The translations under genes and the position numbers were made by a program. From assembly GCA_029975295.1 (NCBI GenBank), contig JARKPK010000054.1, positions 1 to 62,026 of the forward strand: 62,026 bases of DNA, read 5' to 3'. Shown here one piece after another: positions 8,659 through 16,372 of the stretch. This DNA comes from Thermoguttaceae bacterium (GTDB lineage: Bacteria; Planctomycetota; Planctomycetia; Pirellulales; Thermoguttaceae). The notes under the pieces were generated by a model. The model had not been told where the DNA came from, ran no database searches, and saw nothing but the letters and a program-made list of their open reading frames with translations. Within the stretch, counting starts at the first letter, position 1, and each line of letters opens with the position of its first letter.

Positions 8659-9471
8659 ATGCGTCCCAGCCCGTTCGCGCGTTGTCGCGGCTTTACGCTG
8701 GTCGAGCTGCTGGTCGTGATTGCGATCATCGGCCTGCTGACGGCGATCTTGCTGCCGGCTGTGCAGCAGGTGCGCGAGGCCTCGCGTCGGGCCGTGTGCT
8801 TGAACAACCTTCGGCAACTCGCCTTGGCGCTGCACATGCACCACGACGCCCAAGGCGCCTTTCCGCCGGGCGGGATCGAGCCGCGGGTGAACCCCAAGCA
8901 AACCCAACGGCGGCAACTGGCTTGGTCGGTGTTTTTGCTGCCGTACTTGGAGCAAAAGCAACTGTTCGAGCGGATCGACCAGAGCAAACCCTTCGATGCG
9001 GCCGAGAATGCCGCGGCGGCCTCCGAGGTCGTGCCGGTGTACCTTTGCCCGAGCGTGGTCCGAGTGTCGCCGCTGAACGAGGGCCGCGGCGCGTGCGACT
9101 ACGGCGGCCTCTACGGCGAAAGGATCACCTCGCCCAATAATCCGCCCAAGGGGGCGATGTTGTACGATCGGCGGCTTTCCGTGCGGCATATCACCGACGG
9201 CACTTCGACGACGATCTTTCTGGGCGAAGACGGCGGCTGGGTCGATGGCCAGTGGATCAACGCCAAAAACGTGTTCGACCAAGCCTACCCGATCAACTGG
9301 CAGCCTCCGCCCGGACAGATGAAGGAAAACGAAATCCGCAGCACCCACGGCGGTGGGGCCAACGTGGCCTTAGGCGACGGCTCGGCACGATTCCTTTCGG
9401 AAGAAATCGAGTTATCGACGCTGGCGGCGCTTTGCACCCGCGCCGGCGGCGAAAAGGTGGACGAGTTCTGA
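8659..9471 (+). CDS. DUF1559 pseudopilin-like protein of the cobalamin-riboswitch locus
   Basis: 270 aa. The N-terminus [20 protein letters not shown] is a type IV prepilin/pseudopilin signal (cleavage after the Gly before FTLVE), followed by the DUF1559 block AVQQVREASRRAVCLNNLRQL. The C-terminus has the family signature HGGGANVALGDGSARFLS. The ATG at 8659 is chosen because it places the cleavage site after a short basic leader (MRPSPFARCRG). Generic DUF1559 paralogues are abundant in planctomycetes and of unknown function. This one is distinct in being the first gene after the B12 riboswitch, 163 bp before a PEP-CTERM gene. Probably located in the inner membrane and periplasm or at the cell surface. 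A role in cobalamin handling is inferred only from context. Confidence 0.9.
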   Translation: MRPSPFARCRGFTLVELLVVIAIIGLLTAILLPAVQQVREASRRAVCLNNLRQLALALHMHHDAQGAFPPGGIEPRVNPKQTQRRQLAWSVFLLPYLEQKQLFERIDQSKPFDAAENAAAASEVVPVYLCPSVVRVSPLNEGRGACDYGGLYGERITSPNNPPKGAMLYDRRLSVRHITDGTSTTIFLGEDGGWVDGQWINAKNVFDQAYPINWQPPPGQMKENEIRSTHGGGANVALGDGSARFLSEEIELSTLAALCTRAGGEKVDEF

Positions 9472-9634
9472 TCGCCGCGGACATGGTTTGGCGATGGGTT
9501 GTGCAGGTGTCGTCGGAGTGTGCATCGCCTGGTCCGAATCGGGCGCATTTGTCGGCGGTGGAAGGCACAGTTGCTCGGCTTGGGGAACGATTCAGCTTTC
9601 TATCACCCTTTTTTCATCTTTGACGGAGGCAGCG

Positions 9635-10528
9635 ATGACGGTGATGTGTTGGTGGGCTATGCAACGGGCGAATGCTGCGCGCGGGCGCGGCGCCAGGCAA
9701 CGCGATTGGGTAATGGGACTTTGGTGCCGCAGGGCGGCAATGTTGGTGGGGTTGGTTTGGTCGGGCTGTTGTGTGCAGCAAGCCGTCGCGGCCGCGTTCG
9801 ACGACTTGCCGCTCGCCCCGAACTCGTATTGGAACGGCTCCGATATGAGCGGCGGCTTCACTACCGGTGGGGTGTTCTTCCCCAACAGCTATAACCCGTC
9901 GTGGGTGAGTTGGGAGGGCTGGGCGTATTCCAACCAAACCGACAACGTAACACCGGGCTGGGCAAATCAGTACTCGGCGATCACCGGCGGTGGGGTAGGT
10001 GGATCGGCCAATTATGGCGTTGCTTATCTGTCCGATTGGGCAGACGATGCCTTGCGCCGGGTAAGCGTTGGTTTTGCCAACGGTGCGCCCGGCGTGCATG
10101 GCTTCTATGTAACCAATACGACTTATGCGTATTATTCGATGCTCAACGGCGATTCGTTCGCCAAGAAGTTCGGCGGGCCCAGCGGCACGGATCCCGACTA
10201 CTTCCGGTTGGTGATCTCCGGCCTCGACTCGGCCTACAACCCGATTGCCGCGTCGCCGGTAACGTTCTATTTGGCCGATTTCCGCTCGGCCGATCCGGCG
10301 CAAGATTACATCGTCAATGATTGGCGCTTTGTGGACGTCGGCTCGTTGGTGAGCGGGGGAGCGGCCTACCTGTCGTTCAGCCTTGATTCGAGCGACACCA
10401 GCGCGTGGGGGATCAATACGCCCACGTATTTCGCCGTGGACCAGGTGCCCGAGCCTGCCTCGGCCATGTTGCTTTTGGCGGCCGCAGTAGGAGCGTGGTT
10501 TATGGGGCAGCGAAGGCGCTCCGCGTAA
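9635..10528 (+). CDS. DUF4465-type beta-sandwich protein with PEP-CTERM sorting signal
   Basis: 297 aa secreted protein. The ATG at 9635 has GGAGG five bases upstream. A signal peptide follows a basic region (about residues 27-53, ending VQQAVAAA). The mature part matches what I know of DUF4465: FDDLPLAPNSYWNGSD, GGVFFPNSY, YSNQTDNVTPGWANQYSA, YVTNTTYAYYSMLNGD, FAKKFGG, FYLADFRS, DYIVNDWRFVDVGSL and NTPTYFAVD. The C-terminus VPEPASAMLLLAAAVGAWFM plus GQRRRSA (271-297) is a classic PEP-CTERM tripartite signal for exosortase-mediated surface sorting. It lies second after the cobalamin riboswitch and 182 bp before cobO. From memory, DUF4465 proteins of Bacteroidota also occur beside cobamide-transport genes. 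A surface cobamide-binding role is therefore inferred, not shown. Confidence 0.88.
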   Translation: MTVMCWWAMQRANAARGRGARQRDWVMGLWCRRAAMLVGLVWSGCCVQQAVAAAFDDLPLAPNSYWNGSDMSGGFTTGGVFFPNSYNPSWVSWEGWAYSNQTDNVTPGWANQYSAITGGGVGGSANYGVAYLSDWADDALRRVSVGFANGAPGVHGFYVTNTTYAYYSMLNGDSFAKKFGGPSGTDPDYFRLVISGLDSAYNPIAASPVTFYLADFRSADPAQDYIVNDWRFVDVGSLVSGGAAYLSFSLDSSDTSAWGINTPTYFAVDQVPEPASAMLLLAAAVGAWFMGQRRRSA

Positions 10529-10710
10529 ACGGCGACGGCGGACGAGCAACGATTGGCGTTCGCACGGTCGGCGATGTGGCTTTGATGCGATAAGAGACGT
10601 ACTGCTCGGCGTCGGACGAGCATCGGCGCGCCGTATGCCGACAAGTTACGAGAAAAATGCGGCGCGGACGCCGAAAAGGCGCGAAGCTCCGTGGAACCGG
10701 GAGGGCAGGG

Positions 10711-11226
10711 ATGTCGGGCTACGTGCACGTGTACACCGGCGATGGCAAAGGGAAGACGACGGCGGCGTTGGGGCTGGCGCTCCGCGCCGCCGGAGCCGGC
10801 TGGCGGGTGTTTTTCGCGCAGTTCGCCAAGCCGAGCGGCAGCAGCGAATTCGACGCCCTAGGCCGCTTGGCCGACCGAATCACGGTTCGGCAGTTCGGCC
10901 TGCCCGAATGGATTCGCCCTCGGGCGAAATCGGCCGATTGTGAGGCTGCGGCGGCCGGTCTGGCCGAGTGCGCTCGGGCGATTACCTCGCGGCGGTATCG
11001 GCTGGTGGTGCTCGACGAGGCGAACCTCGGGCCGATGTTGGGGCTGTTCTCCGTCGAATCGCTGTTGGAGTTGATTGATTCGCGACCGGACGAAGTGGAG
11101 ATCGTTGTCACCGGCCGCTGGGCCCACCCGCGGGTTCTCGATCGAGCCGATCTGGTCACCGAAATGCGCGAAGTGAAGCACTACTATCAACGCGGAGTGT
11201 CGGCCCGACTGGGCATCGAATGCTGA
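10711..11226 (+). CDS. cobO: Cob(I)alamin adenosyltransferase, CobO/CobA family
   Basis: ATP:cob(I)alamin adenosyltransferase, which makes adenosylcobalamin from cob(I)alamin and ATP in the cytoplasm. 171 aa, slightly short for the family (about 180-200). It starts MSGYVHVYTGDGKGKTTAAL, containing the P-loop GDGKGKTT (10-17) characteristic of CobO. Further family marks are FFAQFAKP, the acidic strand RLVVLDEANLG and VVTGRWAHP, ending with the MREVKHYYQRGVSARLGIEC tail. The ATG at 10711 follows GGGAGGGCAGGG. It shares strand and context with the riboswitch and the DUF4465 gene, giving the locus a concrete B12 link beyond the RNA. Confidence 0.93.
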   Translation: MSGYVHVYTGDGKGKTTAALGLALRAAGAGWRVFFAQFAKPSGSSEFDALGRLADRITVRQFGLPEWIRPRAKSADCEAAAAGLAECARAITSRRYRLVVLDEANLGPMLGLFSVESLLELIDSRPDEVEIVVTGRWAHPRVLDRADLVTEMREVKHYYQRGVSARLGIEC

Positions 11227-11479
11227 AGGATCGGTCCATTCAAAACGCTGGCCCGAACCGCGGCGGCCGAAGGCGGGCCCCCGGCGATTGAACCGCTTTC
11301 CATCGCCGCAGGGTTTTACAGATCGCCGCTCCGCCTCGTAGCAACGTCGCGGTCGCGGTTCGCGCCGGCGATCAACCGGGGCCGGCCGGGGCAAGGCCGT
11401 CTTCGTCGGCGCGCAGTGCCGCTTCAGAATTGCGCGATTCTTCCGAGGCCGACCGGCGTTGTTCCGAAACTGGCCGGCG

Positions 11480-12133
11480 TTACTGGGCGGATTTCCACAG
11501 AACGAAGCCGGCCGGATCGTTCCACTGCCCCAGTTCGGCGCGGAAGGTCCGAGCGAGATCAACTTCCAGTTCGCCCTCCGGAGTCAGCGCGATGGCGCAG
11601 CGTTCGAGGGGGCGCGGGGCGGGCCCTTCAACGTTCACCCCGTCAATTCGGAACCCGCTGCCGTGGCACGGGCACTTGAACATTCGTTCGGTCGGCCGCC
11701 AAGTGGTGATGCAGCCGAGGTGCGTGCATTTGGTGCGCAATGCGGTGAAGCGGCGGCCCGAGCCGACGGCCTCGCATACGATCCACACCCCCAGGGCCGC
11801 GGCGAAGCGGGTATCAACCGAATCGGTGGCGAAGTCGGCGGGGCGACCGATGCGGACGCGACGCTTTTGTGCGGCGGAGGCGGGCGGCACGAAGAAACGG
11901 CCCAACGCGACGGTCCACAGGGCCGCGGTAACGGTCGAGGCGGCCAACCCGACGGCAACCAGCACCGAGGCCGCCCGACGACCGAGGCGACTGCGGCCGT
12001 CGATGCCGTTTTCACCGGGGTTGGTCGGCTGGGGGTCTTCGCTGGGCACGGCGTCTTTCTCTTCGGTGCGGCGTTGCTCAGCCCGAACGGTTCCGGCGGG
12101 CTGCCTGAGAGTCTGCGCGGATGTTTTTGGCAA
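11480..12133 (-). CDS. Rieske [2Fe-2S] protein, membrane-anchored
   Basis: Ubiquinol/menaquinol-oxidising Rieske-type protein, 217 aa as drawn. A basic segment RLGRRAAS precedes a single hydrophobic anchor (about 56-80), as in bc1/b6f Rieske subunits. The cluster motif is complete: CTHLGC (136-141) and CPCHGSGF (154-161), giving ligands C136, H138, C154, H157 and disulfide C141-C156. The C-terminal strand GPAPRPLERCAI is typical. The start is uncertain: 12133 is a TTG without a ribosome binding site, while a GTG at 12049 has a purine-rich GAAGAGAAAG ahead of it and would give 189 aa. No cytochrome b or c1 gene is adjacent, so the partner is encoded elsewhere or the protein serves another oxidoreductase. 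Confidence 0.9.
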   Translation of the reverse strand: MPKTSAQTLRQPAGTVRAEQRRTEEKDAVPSEDPQPTNPGENGIDGRSRLGRRAASVLVAVGLAASTVTAALWTVALGRFFVPPASAAQKRRVRIGRPADFATDSVDTRFAAALGVWIVCEAVGSGRRFTALRTKCTHLGCITTWRPTERMFKCPCHGSGFRIDGVNVEGPAPRPLERCAIALTPEGELEVDLARTFRAELGQWNDPAGFVLWKSAQ

Positions 12134-12353
12134 TGGGGTGTTTTGGGTGGCGGCTCGGCGGGGAGTCGTCGCCGCCGCCGTCGGCGATTCTGGAAGGCGT
12201 CCCCGTTGTTCTGTTGCCTTTTTCGCGGAAATGCGCTAACCTGTCAACCAAGCGCCCTTTTTCGGCGATTGGGCCCGGGGGCTGCTTGCCAAGCGGCGGG
12301 CTCGGCCGAAGCTCGTTGTTATCGGGGGAGGGCAAAGGGCAGGAGGTTGCAGG

Positions 12354-13553
12354 ATGCCGCCGATTCACCAGCAAACGCCGGATGCTCTTGCGGCTGCCGC
12401 GGGCGCTTCGCCGGCTTACGTGCGCGCGGGCCGCGGTTCGGCCGAACAGGTCGATGCGACGGCGCGGGTTCTGCAACACGTGCCTTTGCTGACGCAGTTG
12501 CTCGACGCACTGCCGCAGATGGCGCTGATTGTCAACGATCGAAGGCAGGCCGTGGCCGTCAACCGCGCGTTGCGCGAAGCGGTGGGACGCGATCTGTCAG
12601 GGGTGTTGGGGCTTCGCCCGGGCGAGATTGTCGGCTGCCTGCATTCGGCCGAGGGCGAGGATGGGTGCGGCACGGCGCCGGCCTGCGAACTGTGCGGGGC
12701 GGTCGAAGCGGTCGAGGCCGCCCTGGTCATGCAGCAACCCGCCGTGCGCGAGGCCCGTCTGCGCCGCGCGTTGCCCAGCGGCGACCAATGGCTCGATTTG
12801 CGGGTTTCGGTGCATCCGTTTTCCTGGAATGGGATGTCGTTGGCCTTGGCGGTTCTCGACGACATTAGCCAAGCGAAACGGTTGGAGGTGCTCGGGCGCG
12901 TGTTCTTCCACGACGTGCTGAACACCGTGGGGTGTGTGGCGGGCTATGTCCGTTGCCTCGGCGAATTGCGCGAGGCGGAACGGCTTGCCGCCTTGGCCAC
13001 CCTGGCGCAACTGACCGCCGACCTGACCGAGGAGATCGAGGCCCATCGCGATCTGATTGCCGCGGAGGGCGGCCGACTGACGATTCAGAAGCAACGAGTC
13101 GAGGTGTTGCCGCTGCTGCGAGACCTTCGCGCGCAGTTCGTGCGGCATACGGTGGCTCAGGGGCGCAACATCGCCTTGGACATGCCCGGCTGCGCCGCGC
13201 AAGGCGGCGAATGCTTCGTCGAAACCGATCCGCGGCTGCTCCGCCGCGTTTTGACGAACATGCTCAAGAACGCGTTGGAGGCGGCGCCGCCCGGCGCGAC
13301 GGTAACGGTGCGGTCGCGCTGCCAACCGGAACGCGTCTGCCTGAGCGTGCAAAATCCCGGCGCGATCCCGCTGAAGGTCCGTCAGCAGATTTTCGAGAGG
13401 TCGTTCTCGACGAAGAACGAGCCGGGACGCGGCATCGGCACCTACAGCATGAAGCTGCTGGGCGAGCGCTACCTCGGCGGCAAGGTGTGGTTCGAAAGCC
13501 GCGAGCCGGAAGGCACGGAGTTCTTCCTGGAACTGCCGAAGCACAGCGGTTGA
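12354..13553 (+). CDS. PAS-domain sensor histidine kinase with four-cysteine motif
   Basis: Cytoplasmic histidine kinase, 399 aa, with no membrane segment. A PAS-like domain (about 45-170) contains GCLHSAEGEDGCGTAPACEL then CG: cysteines at about 95, 105, 111 and 114, spaced like a metal or cluster site. The phosphoacceptor helix is the variant FFHDVLNTVGC (H186). The HATPase domain has N-box NMLKNALEAAP, then GRGIGTYSMKLL and a C-terminal GTEFFLELP. AGGAGG precedes the ATG by seven bases. The likely partner is the NtrC-type regulator encoded 1.2 kb downstream beyond rfbB, since this kinase class usually pairs with sigma-54 activators. It would autophosphorylate in response to a soluble, possibly redox, signal. 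Confidence 0.9.
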   Translation: MPPIHQQTPDALAAAAGASPAYVRAGRGSAEQVDATARVLQHVPLLTQLLDALPQMALIVNDRRQAVAVNRALREAVGRDLSGVLGLRPGEIVGCLHSAEGEDGCGTAPACELCGAVEAVEAALVMQQPAVREARLRRALPSGDQWLDLRVSVHPFSWNGMSLALAVLDDISQAKRLEVLGRVFFHDVLNTVGCVAGYVRCLGELREAERLAALATLAQLTADLTEEIEAHRDLIAAEGGRLTIQKQRVEVLPLLRDLRAQFVRHTVAQGRNIALDMPGCAAQGGECFVETDPRLLRRVLTNMLKNALEAAPPGATVTVRSRCQPERVCLSVQNPGAIPLKVRQQIFERSFSTKNEPGRGIGTYSMKLLGERYLGGKVWFESREPEGTEFFLELPKHSG

Positions 13554-13575
13554 ATTCGCAAGGAGCTCTCTGCCG

Positions 13576-14667
13576 ATGGCGTGTGTTTTGGTGACCGGGG
13601 GCGCCGGATTCATCGGCAGTTGCTTCGTGCGCCGGCGGCTCGCGGCGGGCCGGGGGCGCGTGATCAACGTCGATAAGCTCACCTACGCCGGCCATCGCGA
13701 ATCGCTGGCCGAGGCGGCCGAACATCCCGAACATCTGTTCGTTCAGGCCGACATCAACCAGCGCAACGTGATTGACGCGCTGCTCGAAGTTCATCAGCCC
13801 GAGGCGATCGTGCATTTCGCCGCGGAATCGCATGTGGATCGATCGATCGACGGGCCCGAGGCGTTCATCCGCACGAACATTGTGGGCACGTTCGCGCTTT
13901 TGGAGGCCGCTCGCTATTGGTGGCGGCGATTGCCGGCCGAGCGTCGCGGGCGATTTCGCTTTGTGCAGATTTCCACCGACGAGGTTTACGGCTCGCTCGG
14001 CCCGACCGGCCGTTTCCGCGAAGAAACGCCGTTCGATCCCAGTTCGCCCTACTCGGCCTCGAAGGCGGCGGCCGATCACTTGGCCGGCGCTTATGGGCGG
14101 ACCTATGGGCTGCCGGTGATCGTTACGCACTGTTCGAACAACTACGGCCCGTGCCAGTCGCCGGAAAAGCTCATCCCGCTGATGATTCTCAACGCCGTCG
14201 AGGGCAAGCCGCTGCCGATCTACGGCGACGGCCGGCAGGTGCGCGATTGGCTTTATGTGGAAGACCACTGCGAGGCGATCGAAGCGGTTCTCGCCTCGGG
14301 CCGGCCCGGCGAAACATACAACATTGGCGGCGACTGCGAAAAGACGAACCTGGAAGTGGTCGAGGCGGTTTGCGCCGCAGTCGATCGGCTGCGGCCGGAG
14401 TTGCCGCATCGGCCGTGCGCGTCGCTCATTCGATTTGTGGAGGATCGGCCGGGGCACGACCGCCGCTACGCCATCGACAGCTCGAAAATCCGCCGCGAAC
14501 TGGGCTGGCGGCCGCGCCACGGTTTCGCCTCGGGGTTGGAGGCGACGGTGCGCTGGTATTTGGAGCATCCGCAATGGGTCGAGGCCGTCGCCCGTCGGGT
14601 CGAGCGGCGGCGCTGCGGACTGGGCAACTCGGTCGAGTCGCCCGTGTCGGCGGCGCCGCGGGGATGA
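13576..14667 (+). CDS. rfbB: dTDP-glucose 4,6-dehydratase
   Basis: NAD-dependent short-chain (extended SDR) enzyme, 363 aa, converting dTDP-glucose to dTDP-4-keto-6-deoxyglucose for deoxysugar (e.g. rhamnose) synthesis. Landmarks: GGAGFIGS nucleotide loop (8-15), [34 protein letters not shown] with the catalytic T-D-E triad, the YSASKAAAD tyrosine/lysine pair, [14 protein letters not shown], and the [11 protein letters not shown]-terminal signature. AAGGAG lies upstream of the ATG, 22 bp after the kinase gene. rfbA, rfbC and rfbD are not in the window. It separates a sensor kinase from its probable regulator, an unusual placement. Confidence 0.95.
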   Translation: MACVLVTGGAGFIGSCFVRRRLAAGRGRVINVDKLTYAGHRESLAEAAEHPEHLFVQADINQRNVIDALLEVHQPEAIVHFAAESHVDRSIDGPEAFIRTNIVGTFALLEAARYWWRRLPAERRGRFRFVQISTDEVYGSLGPTGRFREETPFDPSSPYSASKAAADHLAGAYGRTYGLPVIVTHCSNNYGPCQSPEKLIPLMILNAVEGKPLPIYGDGRQVRDWLYVEDHCEAIEAVLASGRPGETYNIGGDCEKTNLEVVEAVCAAVDRLRPELPHRPCASLIRFVEDRPGHDRRYAIDSSKIRRELGWRPRHGFASGLEATVRWYLEHPQWVEAVARRVERRRCGLGNSVESPVSAAPRG

Positions 14668-14749
14668 GCGAACCGGCGCTGCCTGCAACGGCTGGCGGGC
14701 TCTGCGTGCGGCCTCTGCGGTGGGGCTATTCGATCGCGGATCGTCGGGG

Positions 14750-14761
14750 TATTATCGACGC
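14750..14761 (+). promoter_or_regulatory. Possible -10 element immediately before the NtrC-type ATG
   Basis: TATTAT at 14750-14755 ends only six bases before the ATG at 14762, and no Shine-Dalgarno sequence is present. If it is a true -10, the message would be leaderless or nearly so. The -35 match (TATTCG, 14727-14732) is poor. Confidence 0.3.
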
Positions 14762-16225
14762 ATGGTCGAAACCGATGCCTCCCCGCCCGCCGCCGACCGC
14801 GCGGACGACGATGCCGCGTTGCGTCCTCCCACCGAAGTGTTGGTGGTGGACAACGACGCCGCGCATGCCGAAACCGTGGCCGAATCGCTGGCCCGCGCCG
14901 AGTTCCGTTGCCGCACGGCCACCTCGGGCCGCGAAGGCGCGCGGCTGATCAACGATCACCTTTTCGATCTGATCATCACCGATCTGGTGATGAACGATGT
15001 GGACGGGCTGGCCCTGCTCCGCTTGGCCAAGAAGGTTCAGCCGGAGACGGAAGTCATTTTGATGACCGGGCACGGCACGGTGGAGATGGCCGTCGAGGCG
15101 ATGCGCGAGGGCGCGTTTCATTTCCTGCTGAAGCCGCTCGATCTGAAGCAGCTTCGGGCGGCCGCCGAGAAGGCGGCCGAGCACTGCCGGCTCCGCCGCG
15201 AGAACGTCGCGCTGCGCCGCCGCCTGGACGAGAAGTTCGGCTTCGAGGGCGTGATCGGCAACAGCGAGGGGATGCGCCGGGTGATCGAACGGCTGAAACT
15301 GATCGCCCCGACCAACGCCAGCGTGCTGATCCAGGGAGAAACGGGCACGGGCAAGGAACTCGTGGCTCAGGCGATCCATCAGAACAGCCCGCGGAAAAAC
15401 AAACCGTTTGTCGCCCTGAATTGCGCGGCGCTGAGCGAGAACATCTTGGAAAGCGAGTTGTTCGGACACGTGCGCGGCGCGTTTACCGACGCGCTGAGCG
15501 ACCGGGTGGGCAAGTTCGAGTACGCCAACGGCGGCACGATGTTCCTGGACGAAGTGGGCGACATGCCCATGCCCACGCAAATTAAGCTTTTGCGGGTGCT
15601 GGAGAACGGCGAAATCACCCGCGTAGGCAGCAACGAGTCGATCAAGGTGAATGTCCGCATCCTCTCGGCGACCAACCGCAATCTGGAAGAGTCGATTCGC
15701 CAGGGGCAGTTCCGCAACGATTTGTACCATCGGCTGAAAGTGGTGACGGTTCGCCTGCCTCCGCTGCGCCAACGCCGCGAAGACATCCCGTCGCTGATCG
15801 AGTATTTCGCCCAGCAGTTCGCCGTTCGCCACGGGAAACGGGTGAAAGGGGTCTCCGCGGCCGCGCGGAAACGGCTGTTCCATTTCGATTGGCCGGGCAA
15901 CGTGCGGCAGTTGCGCAACATGGTCGAAAGCATGGTCGTGGTCGATGTCGATGGAACGTTGGACCTCGACGACCTTCCCGACGAACTGGGCGAGCCGGTC
16001 GCCGAAGCGGCGGCGGCCGAAGCGCCGCTCGCCTCGGCCGCCCTGGCCGATTGGGTCGGCCGACCGCTGGAGGCCTTGGAGCAGGCGTTCGTGGCCGAAA
16101 CGTTGCGGGCCACCGGCGGCAACCGCGAGTTGGCGGCGCGCTACTTGGGGATCGGCGAACGCACGCTTTATCGGAAGATCAAGCAATACGGACTGTCGGG
16201 GGAACAGAAATCGCCGGAAGAGTGA
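14762..16225 (+). CDS. NtrC-family sigma-54-dependent response regulator (variant GAFTDA loop)
   Basis: 487 aa transcription activator. Receiver domain about 24-140: acidic pocket VVDND (28-32), phosphoacceptor D74 (ITDLVM), T102/K124 switch residues (MTGHG, LLKPLD). AAA+ domain about 163-390: Walker A GETGTGKE (192-199), L1 loop GAFTDA (239-244) where GAFTGA is usual, Walker B MFLDEVGD, sensor ATNRNL, arginine-finger region and [10 protein letters not shown]. Fis-type helix-turn-helix at the end: [20 protein letters not shown]. The ATG at 14762 begins [17 protein letters not shown]. Probably phosphorylated by the PAS kinase encoded upstream. The D for G in the sigma-54 contact loop is noteworthy. 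Confidence 0.93.
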   Translation: MVETDASPPAADRADDDAALRPPTEVLVVDNDAAHAETVAESLARAEFRCRTATSGREGARLINDHLFDLIITDLVMNDVDGLALLRLAKKVQPETEVILMTGHGTVEMAVEAMREGAFHFLLKPLDLKQLRAAAEKAAEHCRLRRENVALRRRLDEKFGFEGVIGNSEGMRRVIERLKLIAPTNASVLIQGETGTGKELVAQAIHQNSPRKNKPFVALNCAALSENILESELFGHVRGAFTDALSDRVGKFEYANGGTMFLDEVGDMPMPTQIKLLRVLENGEITRVGSNESIKVNVRILSATNRNLEESIRQGQFRNDLYHRLKVVTVRLPPLRQRREDIPSLIEYFAQQFAVRHGKRVKGVSAAARKRLFHFDWPGNVRQLRNMVESMVVVDVDGTLDLDDLPDELGEPVAEAAAAEAPLASAALADWVGRPLEALEQAFVAETLRATGGNRELAARYLGIGERTLYRKIKQYGLSGEQKSPEE

Positions 16226-16372
16226 TCGGGGCGCCCTTGCCCCGGCGGCGAATAATGCGACCGGGCCGTCCGGCCTGGGGCCGCCGCACCGGGATGAACG
16301 GAAGTCTGCCGTCGCTTTTCGCGTGATGGATCATTTGTCTGCGCAGCGGACCAAAGGCTTGTTGTTTCGGCT

